Shown piece by piece: positions 1-5,767 of a DNA stretch of 6,485 bases. The stretch is taken from contig USLQ01000065.1 in the NCBI GenBank assembly GCA_900555545.1, positions 1-6,485 of the forward strand, given 5' to 3'. The notes below the pieces were generated by a model that saw nothing but the letters and a program-made list of their open reading frames with translations, made no database searches and was not told the origin of the DNA. Source of the DNA: an uncultured Oscillospiraceae bacterium (GTDB lineage Bacteria > Bacillota > Clostridia > Oscillospirales > Acutalibacteraceae). Both the position numbers and the translations under genes were made by a program. Position 1 is the first letter of the stretch. Each line of letters opens with the position of its first letter.

Positions 1-237
1 CCATGCGGGTGTCGCGATGATTACAGTATCGTACTGGCTGATATCGGCCTCAATTTCATCAATGACGGAACCGGTGCCGGAGGCAGCTGCTATCGCGCCG
101 AAGGTGCAAGCGGAGAGAACGCCGCGGTCATATTTTTCACGCAGCTCGATCACATCAATCTCCCCCTCGCGGCGGGAGCTCTCACACAGCGTACGGACGT
201 CATTCTTAATGGAATAATAGACCAACAGGGTTTTCAT
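1..237 (-). CDS. Flavodoxin-like protein, N-terminal part (runs off the window)
   Basis: The first 79 codons of a leftward gene are present; the rest lies beyond position 1. The protein begins MKTLLVYYS, a hydrophobic first beta strand as in flavodoxins. Near residues 60-79 it has the pattern DISQYDTVIIATPAW, matching the 'DLSxYDxVIIGTPxW' strand and loop typical of flavodoxin-family proteins, which bind FMN and carry electrons or reduce quinones in the cytoplasm. Oddly, the usual phosphate-binding loop (S/T-x-T-G-N-T) after strand 1 reads S9-I-K-N-D-V14, so the FMN phosphate contacts are not conserved. The ATG at 237-235 is preceded by AAGGAG at 251-256, about 13 nt away. It follows the serine hydrolase gene by 28 bp on the same strand with no terminator between, so the two are probably co-transcribed. 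The family call is from motif pattern; FMN binding is uncertain. Confidence 0.72.
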   Translation of the reverse strand, partial: MKTLLVYYSIKNDVRTLCESSRREGEIDVIELREKYDRGVLSACTFGAIAAASGTGSVIDEIEADISQYDTVIIATPAW

Positions 238-265
238 GATCAACGTCAGACTCCTTTGAAAATTC

Positions 266-1210
266 TTATTGAACGGAGATTTTGTTATCTGCCCATTCCA
301 GAATATCCTGGTAAACTTCTTCTTTGTTCAGCTCGTTTAGGATTTCGTGCCGGCCACCCGGATAGAGCTTCATGGTGACATCCTTGTGCCCGCTCTTTTT
401 GAGCCCAGCTGATACTTCACGGATTCCTTTGCCATAAGTCCCAACCGGATCCTCTTCGCCGGAAATTAGCAGCATCGGCAGGATGTAGGGGACGCTGTTA
501 TACCAGTTTCTTGCTGAGATATCTTGTAGCAGCTTGAACAGTTCCCGGTAACCTGGATCCGTAAACCGGAATCCGCACAGGGGATCCGCCATGTATTGAT
601 CGACTGTTTTTTCGTCGCGGGTCAGCCAGTCAAACTTGGTGCGTGCAGGTTTAAAGCGCTTGTTATAACTGCCAAAGGCCAGCGAGTCCAGCAGATGGCT
701 CCGATGATGATCGCCCTTTTCCCGGGCAATAATAGATGCGAGCGCCGCCCCAATTCCGGCGCCGGGGTTGGCTCCACTGGTACCGCAAAAAATGGCGGCA
801 TCAATGTTGTCTCCGTACAGCGCGCAATATTTGCGTACAACAAAGGATCCCATTGAATGACCAAACAGGATTACCGGTTTGTCGGGAAATTCTTTTTTGG
901 CAATGCCAGTCAGCGTCTTTACATCGTTTACCAATGCGTTGCGGCCGTCCTCCTTGCCAAAGTAGCCAAGCTCATCTTCACCGCTGATGGATTTACCGTG
1001 GCCGAGGTGGTCGTTGATAAAAACGGCATATCCATGACTGGCTAAAAATTCGGCAAAGGCATCATACCGGGCGGAGTGCTCCGCCATCCCGTGTGCGATC
1101 TGAAAGACCGCCTTGACGGACGCACGATTTTCCGGCTCGATACTTTTGGCGTAGATATTACAAAGTTTAGAAACTGAAAGATAAGAATACTCATTTACTT
1201 TAAAGGCCAA
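266..1210 (-). CDS. Alpha/beta hydrolase, monoacylglycerol lipase / lysophospholipase-like (Hydrolase_4 type)
   Basis: A 314-residue cytoplasmic serine hydrolase without a signal peptide, normal length for this family. Visible motifs are the oxyanion segment H40-G41-M-A-E-H-S-x-R-Y followed by DHLGHGKS (68-74), the nucleophile elbow G117-H-S119-M-G121, the acid in GEED254, and the catalytic histidine in GGRH288E. The triad is therefore S119-D254-H288, with a lid region at about 145-235. The HGMAEHSxRY and GHGxS signatures are those of the monoglyceride lipase / lysophospholipase (PldB-like) branch, which hydrolyses monoacylglycerols, lysophospholipids or related esters; the substrate here is inferred only. 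The start codon is TTG (1210-1208). An in-frame TGA lies just upstream at 1225-1223, the nearby ATGs are out of frame or abut a stop, and an AGGTGAT ribosome-binding site sits 7 nt before the TTG. Likely first gene of a two-gene unit with the flavodoxin-like gene. Confidence 0.9.
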   Translation of the reverse strand: MAFKVNEYSYLSVSKLCNIYAKSIEPENRASVKAVFQIAHGMAEHSARYDAFAEFLASHGYAVFINDHLGHGKSISGEDELGYFGKEDGRNALVNDVKTLTGIAKKEFPDKPVILFGHSMGSFVVRKYCALYGDNIDAAIFCGTSGANPGAGIGAALASIIAREKGDHHRSHLLDSLAFGSYNKRFKPARTKFDWLTRDEKTVDQYMADPLCGFRFTDPGYRELFKLLQDISARNWYNSVPYILPMLLISGEEDPVGTYGKGIREVSAGLKKSGHKDVTMKLYPGGRHEILNELNKEEVYQDILEWADNKISVQ

Positions 1211-1217
1211 GTTCTCA

Positions 1218-1224
1218 TCACCTC
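1218..1224 (-). promoter_or_regulatory. Ribosome-binding site fixing the TTG start of the serine hydrolase
   Basis: On the minus strand the sequence is AGGTGAT, a good match to the 16S rRNA tail, followed by 7 nt and then TTG at 1210. An in-frame stop (1225-1223) overlaps the site, so no longer reading is possible, and the next ATG downstream would remove the conserved N-terminus. Confidence 0.75.
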
Positions 1225-1277
1225 ACATGAAAATTGCAACATTTGACTCGAAAGAGATGCTTCAAAACTTTGGTAAT

Positions 1278-1306
1278 AGTATAACACATTTTTACCGTTT
1301 TGTAAC
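1278..1306 (-). promoter_or_regulatory. Probable sigma-A promoter for the hydrolase-flavodoxin unit
   Basis: On the minus strand a -35 element GTTACA (1306-1301, 4 of 6 consensus) is separated by 17 bp from a -10 element TATACT (1283-1278, 5 of 6). Transcription would begin near 1271, giving a leader of about 60 nt before the TTG start. The promoter lies just downstream of the terminator of the preceding leftward gene, so this unit has its own initiation. The -35 overlaps a short dyad (GTAAC, 6 bp, GTTAC; 1302-1317), a candidate operator. Confidence 0.65.
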
Positions 1307-1317
1307 TATTTTGTTAC
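1302..1317. repeat. Small dyad GTAAC-N6-GTTAC over the -35 region
   Basis: Perfect 5-bp arms (1302-1306 and 1313-1317) are separated by 6 bp and overlap the -35 hexamer of the hydrolase promoter. Size and position suit binding by a dimeric repressor, but no regulator is known for it, and 5-bp arms can occur by chance in A+T-rich DNA. Confidence 0.35.
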
Positions 1318-1345
1318 CTTTTTGAAGCAAATCATTTGTTTAAAC

Positions 1346-1384
1346 AAAAACAGTCGGATTCATTTGTTGAATTCGACTGTTTTT
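1346..1384 (-). terminator. Rho-independent terminator after the PAQR/hemolysin III gene (possibly bidirectional)
   Basis: Arms of 16 bp at 1346-1361 and 1369-1384 (AAAAACAGTCGGATTC against GAATTCGACTGTTTTT, one G/A difference that leaves a wobble pair on one strand) enclose a 7-nt loop. It starts about 30 bp after the stop of the leftward PAQR gene and has A- and T-tracts at its ends, as expected for a terminator. No rightward gene ends here, so its main role is leftward. Confidence 0.85.
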
Positions 1385-1414
1385 AATAGCGTATTTGAGA
1401 AAAAATTGATCAAA

Positions 1415-2101
1415 TTATAAGCAGAGAGGTAAAACGTAATAGTAGATCGAAATAAAGTGCAGTACACTGCCCGCAACAACAAACAGGTGGAAAATCATGT
1501 GGGTGTAAGGGATTTTTTTACCGAGCCCGTAAAAGATAGCGCCAACTGTATAAACGATCCCGCCGAGCAGCAACAGGATGAAGCCAGGGCGGAGCTCGCC
1601 GGAGAAAACGGTCAATAAAGGCTTAATAACAAAGACAGTTGTCCATCCGATGGCGATATATAAGATCATTTGAATGACCTTGAATTTTTCAAATCCGGCC
1701 ACCGTCAGGACAATTCCCAGAATGGCACAGGCCCACGCGACAGCAAACAGGGTCCAACTGGCGGCTGGATAACCGGGCCGCAGGGCGATCAACATATAGG
1801 GGGCAAAAGTTCCGGCGATCAAAATAAAGATCATGCAGTGATCGATAACACGCATTACCTTTTTGGTAAAGGAAGTGGCCCTTAGCCCGTGATAGACAGC
1901 AGAACAGGAGTACAGCACAATCAGGGAGAGACCGTAAATGATACAGCTGACGATTCCCCAGGCATCGCCGGTTGGAATCACGCGGATGAGACAGGCGATC
2001 AGTGCAGCTATGCCGAAAACAATGCCGGCCGCATGGGTTGCGCTGTTCCAGCGGTCTTCCGCAACCGAGTAGGCGGGAATTTTAATCTCTTGAATGGACA
2101 T
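1415..2101 (-). CDS. trhA: PAQR-family / hemolysin III-type integral membrane protein
   Basis: A 228-residue protein with about seven hydrophobic helices, the usual length for bacterial hemolysin III / TrhA members of the PAQR superfamily. All three family motifs are intact: E15-x3-N19-x3-H23 in the N-terminal region, S67-x3-H71 followed by D87 (S-x3-H-xn-D), and H201-x3-H205 near the C-terminus. In the family these Ser, Asp and His residues form a metal-binding, hydrolase-like centre within the membrane. Bacterial members are implicated in membrane lipid homeostasis; the 'hemolysin' name is historical, and no toxin role is implied. The ATG at 2101 follows an AGGTG ribosome-binding site (2107-2111). 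The gene has its own strong promoter upstream and a terminator downstream, so it appears monocistronic. The symbol is by family naming only. Confidence 0.93.
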   Translation of the reverse strand: MSIQEIKIPAYSVAEDRWNSATHAAGIVFGIAALIACLIRVIPTGDAWGIVSCIIYGLSLIVLYSCSAVYHGLRATSFTKKVMRVIDHCMIFILIAGTFAPYMLIALRPGYPAASWTLFAVAWACAILGIVLTVAGFEKFKVIQMILYIAIGWTTVFVIKPLLTVFSGELRPGFILLLLGGIVYTVGAIFYGLGKKIPYTHMIFHLFVVAGSVLHFISIYYYVLPLCL

Positions 2102-2131
2102 ATAAACACCTGCTTTATTTGAAGTGCTTCT

Positions 2132-2160
2132 ATCATAGTACCAAACAAGCGAGATGTCAA
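2132..2160 (-). promoter_or_regulatory. Strong sigma-A promoter for the PAQR gene
   Basis: On the minus strand a perfect TTGACA (2160-2155), a 17-bp spacer and TATGAT (2137-2132, 5 of 6) precede the gene; transcription would start near 2125, giving a short leader of about 24 nt. The stretch directly upstream, 2161-2196, is almost entirely A and T and may act as an UP element. Confidence 0.85.
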
Positions 2161-2196
2161 TATAAAAACTGAATTTTATAAAAAAATATTTTTAAA
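2161..2196 (-). promoter_or_regulatory. A+T-rich upstream tract, possible UP element
   Basis: Immediately upstream of the TTGACA box the minus strand carries T- and A-runs, including AAAAATATTTTTTT, resembling the UP-element consensus bound by RNA polymerase alpha subunits, though its best match lies roughly one helical turn further upstream than the classical position. It may also weakly end transcription from the radical SAM gene, whose stop is at 2211; no G+C-rich hairpin is present there. Confidence 0.4.
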
Positions 2197-2210
2197 CATG
2201 GTATCAAATA

Positions 2211-3101
2211 CTACGTGATGACTCCTGATAAATCAAATGACGGGATATATTCTTCCTTAGCACTGGAAAGTTCCTGAATATAACCTTCTGTCAAATCTAA
2301 TTCAATCAGGCGGTCATAGACTGCGTTGTACTCCTGCTGCGTGATCCTGCGCTGCAATTCGGGGTATTGTGCCAGATCACCGCACGGGGTGTATTGCGAC
2401 ATGATACTTACCGGGACTGTGCGCGGGAGATTGGCGGCAATCCACTCAAGTACACGCAAGGAATTTTCCACCTGACCGGGCAGGATCAGATGGCGGATGA
2501 TCAGGCCGGAGCGCATCATCCCATTTCCATCGTAGATAGGATCCCCTACCTGGTCATACATGGCCGGAATTGAAGCGGAAGCGAACTGAAAGTAGTCGGC
2601 GGCGCCGGAATATTTTTGGCTGAGTGCCGCATCTACGTATTTCAAATCCGGGAGATAAATATCTACGTAGCCTTTCAGTGCCTGGATCGTCTCCGGTTTC
2701 TCGTATCCTCCGCAGTTATAGACGATCGGGATGTTGGGACGGTATTGATCCAGCACCCGCGTGATCTGGCGGGTGTAATGCGTGGGATTGACCAGGTTGA
2801 TGTTGTGCGCGCCCTCTTCCTCCAATCGCTTGATCATTCGAATCAGATTTTCATCCGTTACGGGTGCGCCGAATCCCTCGCGGCTAATTTTATAGTTCTG
2901 GCAGTAGACGCACCGCAGGGCGCAGCCGGAAAAAAATACGGCTCCCGAACCGTTTTTCCCACTGATGCAGGGTTCCTCCCAGTAGTGTTTTTCACATCGG
3001 GCGATTTTAAAGGTGTCTCCCATTGCGCACACACCGCCGCCGCTTGTCCCGGAGCGTACGGCAGAACAGCTGCGCGGACAAATATTACAGCGATTTTCCA
3101 T
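2211..3101 (-). CDS. PflX-like radical SAM protein (COG1313 type)
   Basis: A 296-residue cytoplasmic iron-sulfur protein. The radical SAM cluster motif is C60-A-L-R-C64-V-Y-C67, whose three cysteines hold a [4Fe-4S] cluster that cleaves S-adenosylmethionine. An N-terminal cysteine set (C5, C8, C12, C25, with C-x2-C-P-R-x-C) precedes it. The landmarks EEPCISG (42-48), GSGAVFFSGC (51-60), CQNY (67-70), INLVNPTH (101-108), YLPDLKY (149-155), RHLILPG (203-209) and MSQYTPC (234-240) are the series expected of PflX-type homologues of pyruvate formate-lyase activating enzyme. That family's substrate is not established, and I see no glycyl-radical enzyme gene nearby, so activation of pyruvate formate-lyase should not be assumed. 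Its ATG overlaps the stop of the phosphoesterase gene (TAATG), with GGAG 4 nt upstream, indicating translational coupling. Confidence 0.92.
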   Translation of the reverse strand: MENRCNICPRSCSAVRSGTSGGGVCAMGDTFKIARCEKHYWEEPCISGKNGSGAVFFSGCALRCVYCQNYKISREGFGAPVTDENLIRMIKRLEEEGAHNINLVNPTHYTRQITRVLDQYRPNIPIVYNCGGYEKPETIQALKGYVDIYLPDLKYVDAALSQKYSGAADYFQFASASIPAMYDQVGDPIYDGNGMMRSGLIIRHLILPGQVENSLRVLEWIAANLPRTVPVSIMSQYTPCGDLAQYPELQRRITQQEYNAVYDRLIELDLTEGYIQELSSAKEEYIPSFDLSGVIT

Positions 3102-4474
3102 TAAACTCCATATCCGATCTCTAATGTAGCATTGTTATCCGGGATCCCGTCGTTGTACATCAGGGTGCGCAGAACTTCCGGCAGCTGCTCGATCAATTGG
3201 ACGCCGGGTGCGAGCTTTTTCAGCTTAGCGGCCAATTTGTCCGCAGCCGGAACCACCACCTGATAGACGGGCGTTTCAGGGGAGTAAGGTGGGTCTCCGG
3301 CATAGAGGCAACAGATCAGCTCCAGTACAAGCTCCTTGACCAGCATATCCTTTACAGAGGGATCTACCGGGATATGTGCAAGTTTTCCAAGCCGCCCAAG
3401 GGTAAATATATCCAGAATATGCCCGACGACCTTTAGCAGTGGCCATAACTTATCTACCGTGCTGGCACTCATGCTGAAGCCACGGGCAAGCTCCTTAAAG
3501 TGGTCAATGTCATGTCCTACGGAATTGAGCACATCTCGGATCATATATTCAAAGTGATCCTTTAAGTACTCGTTCACGGTCTTACCACCCAGATCCCAGT
3601 CAAAGGAATCAATGTGTTCGGTGGTAATTTCGGCTTTTCCGGGGGTGAGGGTGACCTTGCGGATCGGATTGGGATAGCCGACGAGGGAGCCGGTATTGAC
3701 CTCATAAAAGACATTTCCCTTTTCAGTCGTGATCTGGTTGATGTGCTGCATATGGGTGTGCCCGGTAAAAATCAGATCGACACCCGCATCCGCAAACCGG
3801 CGTGCTGTTTCGTCATGATTAAAGATCATGTCCTTTTCTGAAAACAGCGGATAGACGGGGGATGGGGGGAGTACCGGGTGGTGGGACATAACAAAAATAT
3901 ATTCTCCGGCCTCGTGTGCCTTTTGAATCTGCTCCATATACCAGCGGACAGTCTCCGTTGTGGCGCCACTAAAGGAACGTAGGTTTCCGTCATCATTCAG
4001 TGCGAGCAGGCGGATCCCCGGCGCAAGCTGGGAGACATAGGATTGGCTCTCCGGCTCGTAGGCGATGGCGTCGCTGAATCCGTAAGGGGCGTACAGGACA
4101 GGGAACTCCTCGCGATTGAGTCCCTCAACTACCAGCTTCCGATCGCCATCATATCCATCCGGATTTGCCTCCACATCGTGGGAGGCCGTGATCAAGCGCA
4201 CCTTTTTGCCCCCTGCGGTCAGTCGGCGCAGCTTTTGCTCAAACTCCAGATGGCTGGCTTTCTGGCCGTTGTGGGTCACATCGCCCGCGATCAGGATCGT
4301 GTCGATCTCCTGATCGGCAAGCAGTTTATCAATCACCGCGTCCAGGATGGGGCCGCTCTCTGCCAGGCACTTCTGGTCGGCGTGGCTGCAAGCTTCATAA
4401 GCACTGCCTGTGATCCCGAGGGACTGTGCATAATAGTGGATATCTGTGATCAGATAAAAAGAAAAGCGTTCCAT
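3101..4474 (-). CDS. Calcineurin-like metallophosphoesterase with helical C-terminal extension
   Basis: A 457-residue protein without a signal peptide, hence probably cytoplasmic. The N-terminal 270 residues carry the metallophosphoesterase metal sites: D11-I-H13, G64-D65-x-T-H-N-G70, S197-H198-H199-P and G238-H-T-H241. These normally bind two metal ions and hydrolyse phosphoesters; the substrate cannot be told from sequence. The usual GNH(D/E) block reads A97-S98-H99-D100, so the bridging asparagine is replaced by serine. Residues about 300-445 form an additional, mostly helical region with hydrophobic stretches (345-365, 378-392) that I cannot assign. The ATG at 4474 has an excellent AAGGAGG site (4480-4486) 5 nt upstream. 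A promoter lies at 4527-4556. It is the first gene of a two-gene unit with the radical SAM gene, which overlaps its stop by one base. Confidence 0.92.
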   Translation of the reverse strand: MERFSFYLITDIHYYAQSLGITGSAYEACSHADQKCLAESGPILDAVIDKLLADQEIDTILIAGDVTHNGQKASHLEFEQKLRRLTAGGKKVRLITASHDVEANPDGYDGDRKLVVEGLNREEFPVLYAPYGFSDAIAYEPESQSYVSQLAPGIRLLALNDDGNLRSFSGATTETVRWYMEQIQKAHEAGEYIFVMSHHPVLPPSPVYPLFSEKDMIFNHDETARRFADAGVDLIFTGHTHMQHINQITTEKGNVFYEVNTGSLVGYPNPIRKVTLTPGKAEITTEHIDSFDWDLGGKTVNEYLKDHFEYMIRDVLNSVGHDIDHFKELARGFSMSASTVDKLWPLLKVVGHILDIFTLGRLGKLAHIPVDPSVKDMLVKELVLELICCLYAGDPPYSPETPVYQVVVPAADKLAAKLKKLAPGVQLIEQLPEVLRTLMYNDGIPDNNATLEIGYGV

Positions 4475-4526
4475 ATGGGCCTCCTTCGTTTCGGTGCTGC
4501 AATACCATTTGTTTTGTTCACATTTA

Positions 4527-4539
4527 AGTATAATATACT
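4527..4539. repeat. 13-bp palindrome in the divergent promoter region
   Basis: AGTATA-A-TATACT is a perfect dyad around 4533 that covers the leftward -10 box and the adjacent spacer. It could be a regulator site or merely reflect A+T-rich promoter sequence. Confidence 0.35.
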
Positions 4540-4556
4540 CAGAATAGGTGAGTCAA
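4527..4556 (-). promoter_or_regulatory. Sigma-A promoter for the phosphoesterase-radical SAM unit
   Basis: On the minus strand TTGACT (4556-4551, 5 of 6) is followed by an 18-bp spacer and TATACT (4532-4527, 5 of 6). Initiation would fall near 4520, leaving a leader of about 45 nt. The -10 lies inside a perfect odd palindrome AGTATA-A-TATACT (4527-4539). It is back to back with the rightward esterase promoter, the two -35 boxes being 36 bp apart. Confidence 0.75.
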
Positions 4557-4592
4557 TAGTGCAAAATGAAAAAAGTTTGCCACACTTGGGGC

Positions 4593-4622
4593 TTGAAAAG
4601 GAGGCAGGTGTCGGTTTATAAT
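4593..4622 (+). promoter_or_regulatory. Sigma-A promoter for the esterase gene
   Basis: TTGAAA (4593-4598, 5 of 6), an 18-bp spacer and a perfect TATAAT (4617-4622). Transcription should begin near 4629. This makes the ATG at 4627 unusable as a start in this transcript and supports translation from 4657 or 4663. Confidence 0.75.
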
Positions 4623-4647
4623 AAAAATGAAATGGATACAACATAAT

Positions 4648-4653
4648 GGAGGG
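4648..4653 (+). promoter_or_regulatory. Ribosome-binding site of the esterase gene
   Basis: GGAGGG lies 3 nt before the ATG at 4657 and 9 nt before the ATG at 4663. Either can be the true start; spacing favours the second slightly, while both give the same protein apart from two residues. The site is inside any reading that starts at 4627, arguing against that start. Confidence 0.7.
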
Positions 4654-4656
4654 AAA

Positions 4657-5577
4657 ATGACGATGGGTATTGTTGCAAAGTTTGGCCCGCGTGTGTGGGC
4701 GAAAGTGGAAATAGAGGATAATAAGCGGATCAGCCGGCAGACACTCCCGGAGGGTGTACAGGCGGTGCTGGATATTCCCTATCTGGAGGACGGGATCAAG
4801 GGGCACTTACTGGATATCTATACGCCTGAAGGGTTTGAGAAGCCGCTGCCGCTGATTATTGACATCCACGGCGGAGGGCTCATGTACGGGTATAAGGAGA
4901 TCAACAAGAATTTTTGCTATCATCTGGCGCTCGATGGTTTTATCGTCATCAGTATCAATTACCGCCTGGTTCCGGATGTACTGTACGGCGATCAGGTGCG
5001 TGATGTGCTCGCAGCGTTCCGTTGGATTGCGGAGCACGGTGCGGAGTACGGCTGTGATATGGGCCGCGTCTTTGTGGCAGGCGATTCCGCAGGCGGGCAG
5101 CTCGCCGCACACTGCACCCTTGTCAACAATCATCCCGAGCTGCGGCAGATCTATCGCGTGAATGAGAGTGGGCTTAAAATTCACGGTGTAGGACTGATCT
5201 GTTGTATGGTGAACCGCAAGGGGAAGAGCGCTTTCATAAACGGGGCAGCCTTTGGGCGGGGTTATCGCAAAAATCCGGAGTACGAGGGTACGGACTTAAA
5301 AAAGTACCTCTCATCCAAATACTTTCCGCCGGCCTATATCGTCACCAGCGATCAGGACTTCATTCAGGAGGGATCTGTCTATATGAAAAAGCTCCTGCGG
5401 GAGAAAAATATCAGCTACCGCTTCCGCAACTGGGGGTATAATAAACAGGATCCGATCGAGCATGTATTTAATGTGGCATACCCGGACCGGGCGGAGAGTG
5501 TGCAGACCAACCATGAGCTCACAGGGTATTTCCAGGAACTCTGTCCGGTGGAATCCATCGGGGTTTCTCGCAACTGA
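4657..5577 (+). CDS. Alpha/beta hydrolase, HSL-type carboxylesterase/lipase
   Basis: About 306 residues counted from the ATG at 4657 (304 if from 4663), the usual size for hormone-sensitive-lipase-like esterases. It shows the oxyanion motif D69-I-H71-G-G-G74, a NYRLVP segment (101-106), the nucleophile elbow G142-D-S144-A-G-G147, a probable acid D234 in TSDQD, and the histidine in EH269VF. The triad would be S144-D234-H269. Such enzymes hydrolyse short- or medium-chain esters, sometimes acetylated sugars; the substrate is not evident. No signal peptide is visible, so it is probably cytoplasmic. A start at 4627 is open in frame but lies ahead of the predicted transcript start and of the GGAGGG site. 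The gene is transcribed divergently from the phosphoesterase and is closed by a strong terminator, so it appears to be a single-gene unit. Confidence 0.9.
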   Translation: MTMGIVAKFGPRVWAKVEIEDNKRISRQTLPEGVQAVLDIPYLEDGIKGHLLDIYTPEGFEKPLPLIIDIHGGGLMYGYKEINKNFCYHLALDGFIVISINYRLVPDVLYGDQVRDVLAAFRWIAEHGAEYGCDMGRVFVAGDSAGGQLAAHCTLVNNHPELRQIYRVNESGLKIHGVGLICCMVNRKGKSAFINGAAFGRGYRKNPEYEGTDLKKYLSSKYFPPAYIVTSDQDFIQEGSVYMKKLLREKNISYRFRNWGYNKQDPIEHVFNVAYPDRAESVQTNHELTGYFQELCPVESIGVSRN

Positions 5578-5602
5578 CCTGCCGAACCATTCAATCAAGT
5601 TT

Positions 5603-5635
5603 GCCGGTGCGTTTTTGTAGGACGCACCGGCTTTT
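5603..5635 (+). terminator. Rho-independent terminator after the esterase gene
   Basis: A 10-bp perfect G+C-rich stem (GCCGGTGCGT at 5603-5612 against ACGCACCGGC at 5622-5631) with a 9-nt loop is followed by TTTT. It starts 26 bp after the esterase stop codon. Confidence 0.92.
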
Positions 5636-5700
5636 ATGTATTGATTTTGAATACTTTAAGGAGCGTTTTTGTGATAAAAGAACAATAATTCCCGCCCCCA

Positions 5701-5729
5701 TTGACAGGAGGAGATTGTGAACGTATAAT
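5701..5729 (+). promoter_or_regulatory. Perfect consensus promoter for the Crp/Fnr-family regulator
   Basis: TTGACA (5701-5706), exactly 17 bp, then TATAAT (5724-5729): both hexamers match the sigma-A consensus at every position. Initiation near 5736 gives a leader of about 36 nt to the ATG at 5772 and rules out the GTG at 5739 as the start. The spacer holds TTGTGA (5715-5720), and another TTGTGA lies at 5669-5674, candidate Crp/Fnr half-sites. Confidence 0.9.
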
Positions 5730-5759
5730 AAATACAAAGTGTCCCAAATGATACAGAAT

Positions 5760-5767
5760 GGCGGTGA
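5760..5767 (+). promoter_or_regulatory. Ribosome-binding site fixing the regulator start at 5772
   Basis: GGCGGTGA differs by one base from the ideal GGAGGTGA and ends 4 nt before ATG 5772 (7 nt from the GGCGG core). The earlier in-frame GTG (5739) and ATG (5748) have no comparable site and lie too near the predicted transcript start. Confidence 0.65.

Noticed and set aside
2175..2200. A+T-only dyad after the radical SAM gene as an intrinsic terminator
   Set aside because: The stem has no G-C pairs and would be very weak; its position just upstream of a TTGACA box fits an UP-type tract better.
2616..3104. Rightward 162-codon open frame opposite the radical SAM gene
   Set aside because: It is the mirror of a strongly conserved coding sequence and has no ribosome-binding site or recognisable domain.
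4043..4621. Rightward 192-codon open frame opposite the phosphoesterase
   Set aside because: It is antisense to conserved metallophosphoesterase motifs and runs through the divergent promoter region; no family features.
4627..4656. Upstream in-frame ATG extending the esterase by 10 residues
   Set aside because: It lies at or before the predicted transcript start from the TATAAT at 4617-4622, has no ribosome-binding site, and the GGAGGG at 4648-4653 would be inside it.
4450..4806. Leftward 118-codon open frame across the divergent promoters
   Set aside because: It overlaps two real genes and both promoters, and its composition is that of translated non-coding A+T-rich DNA.
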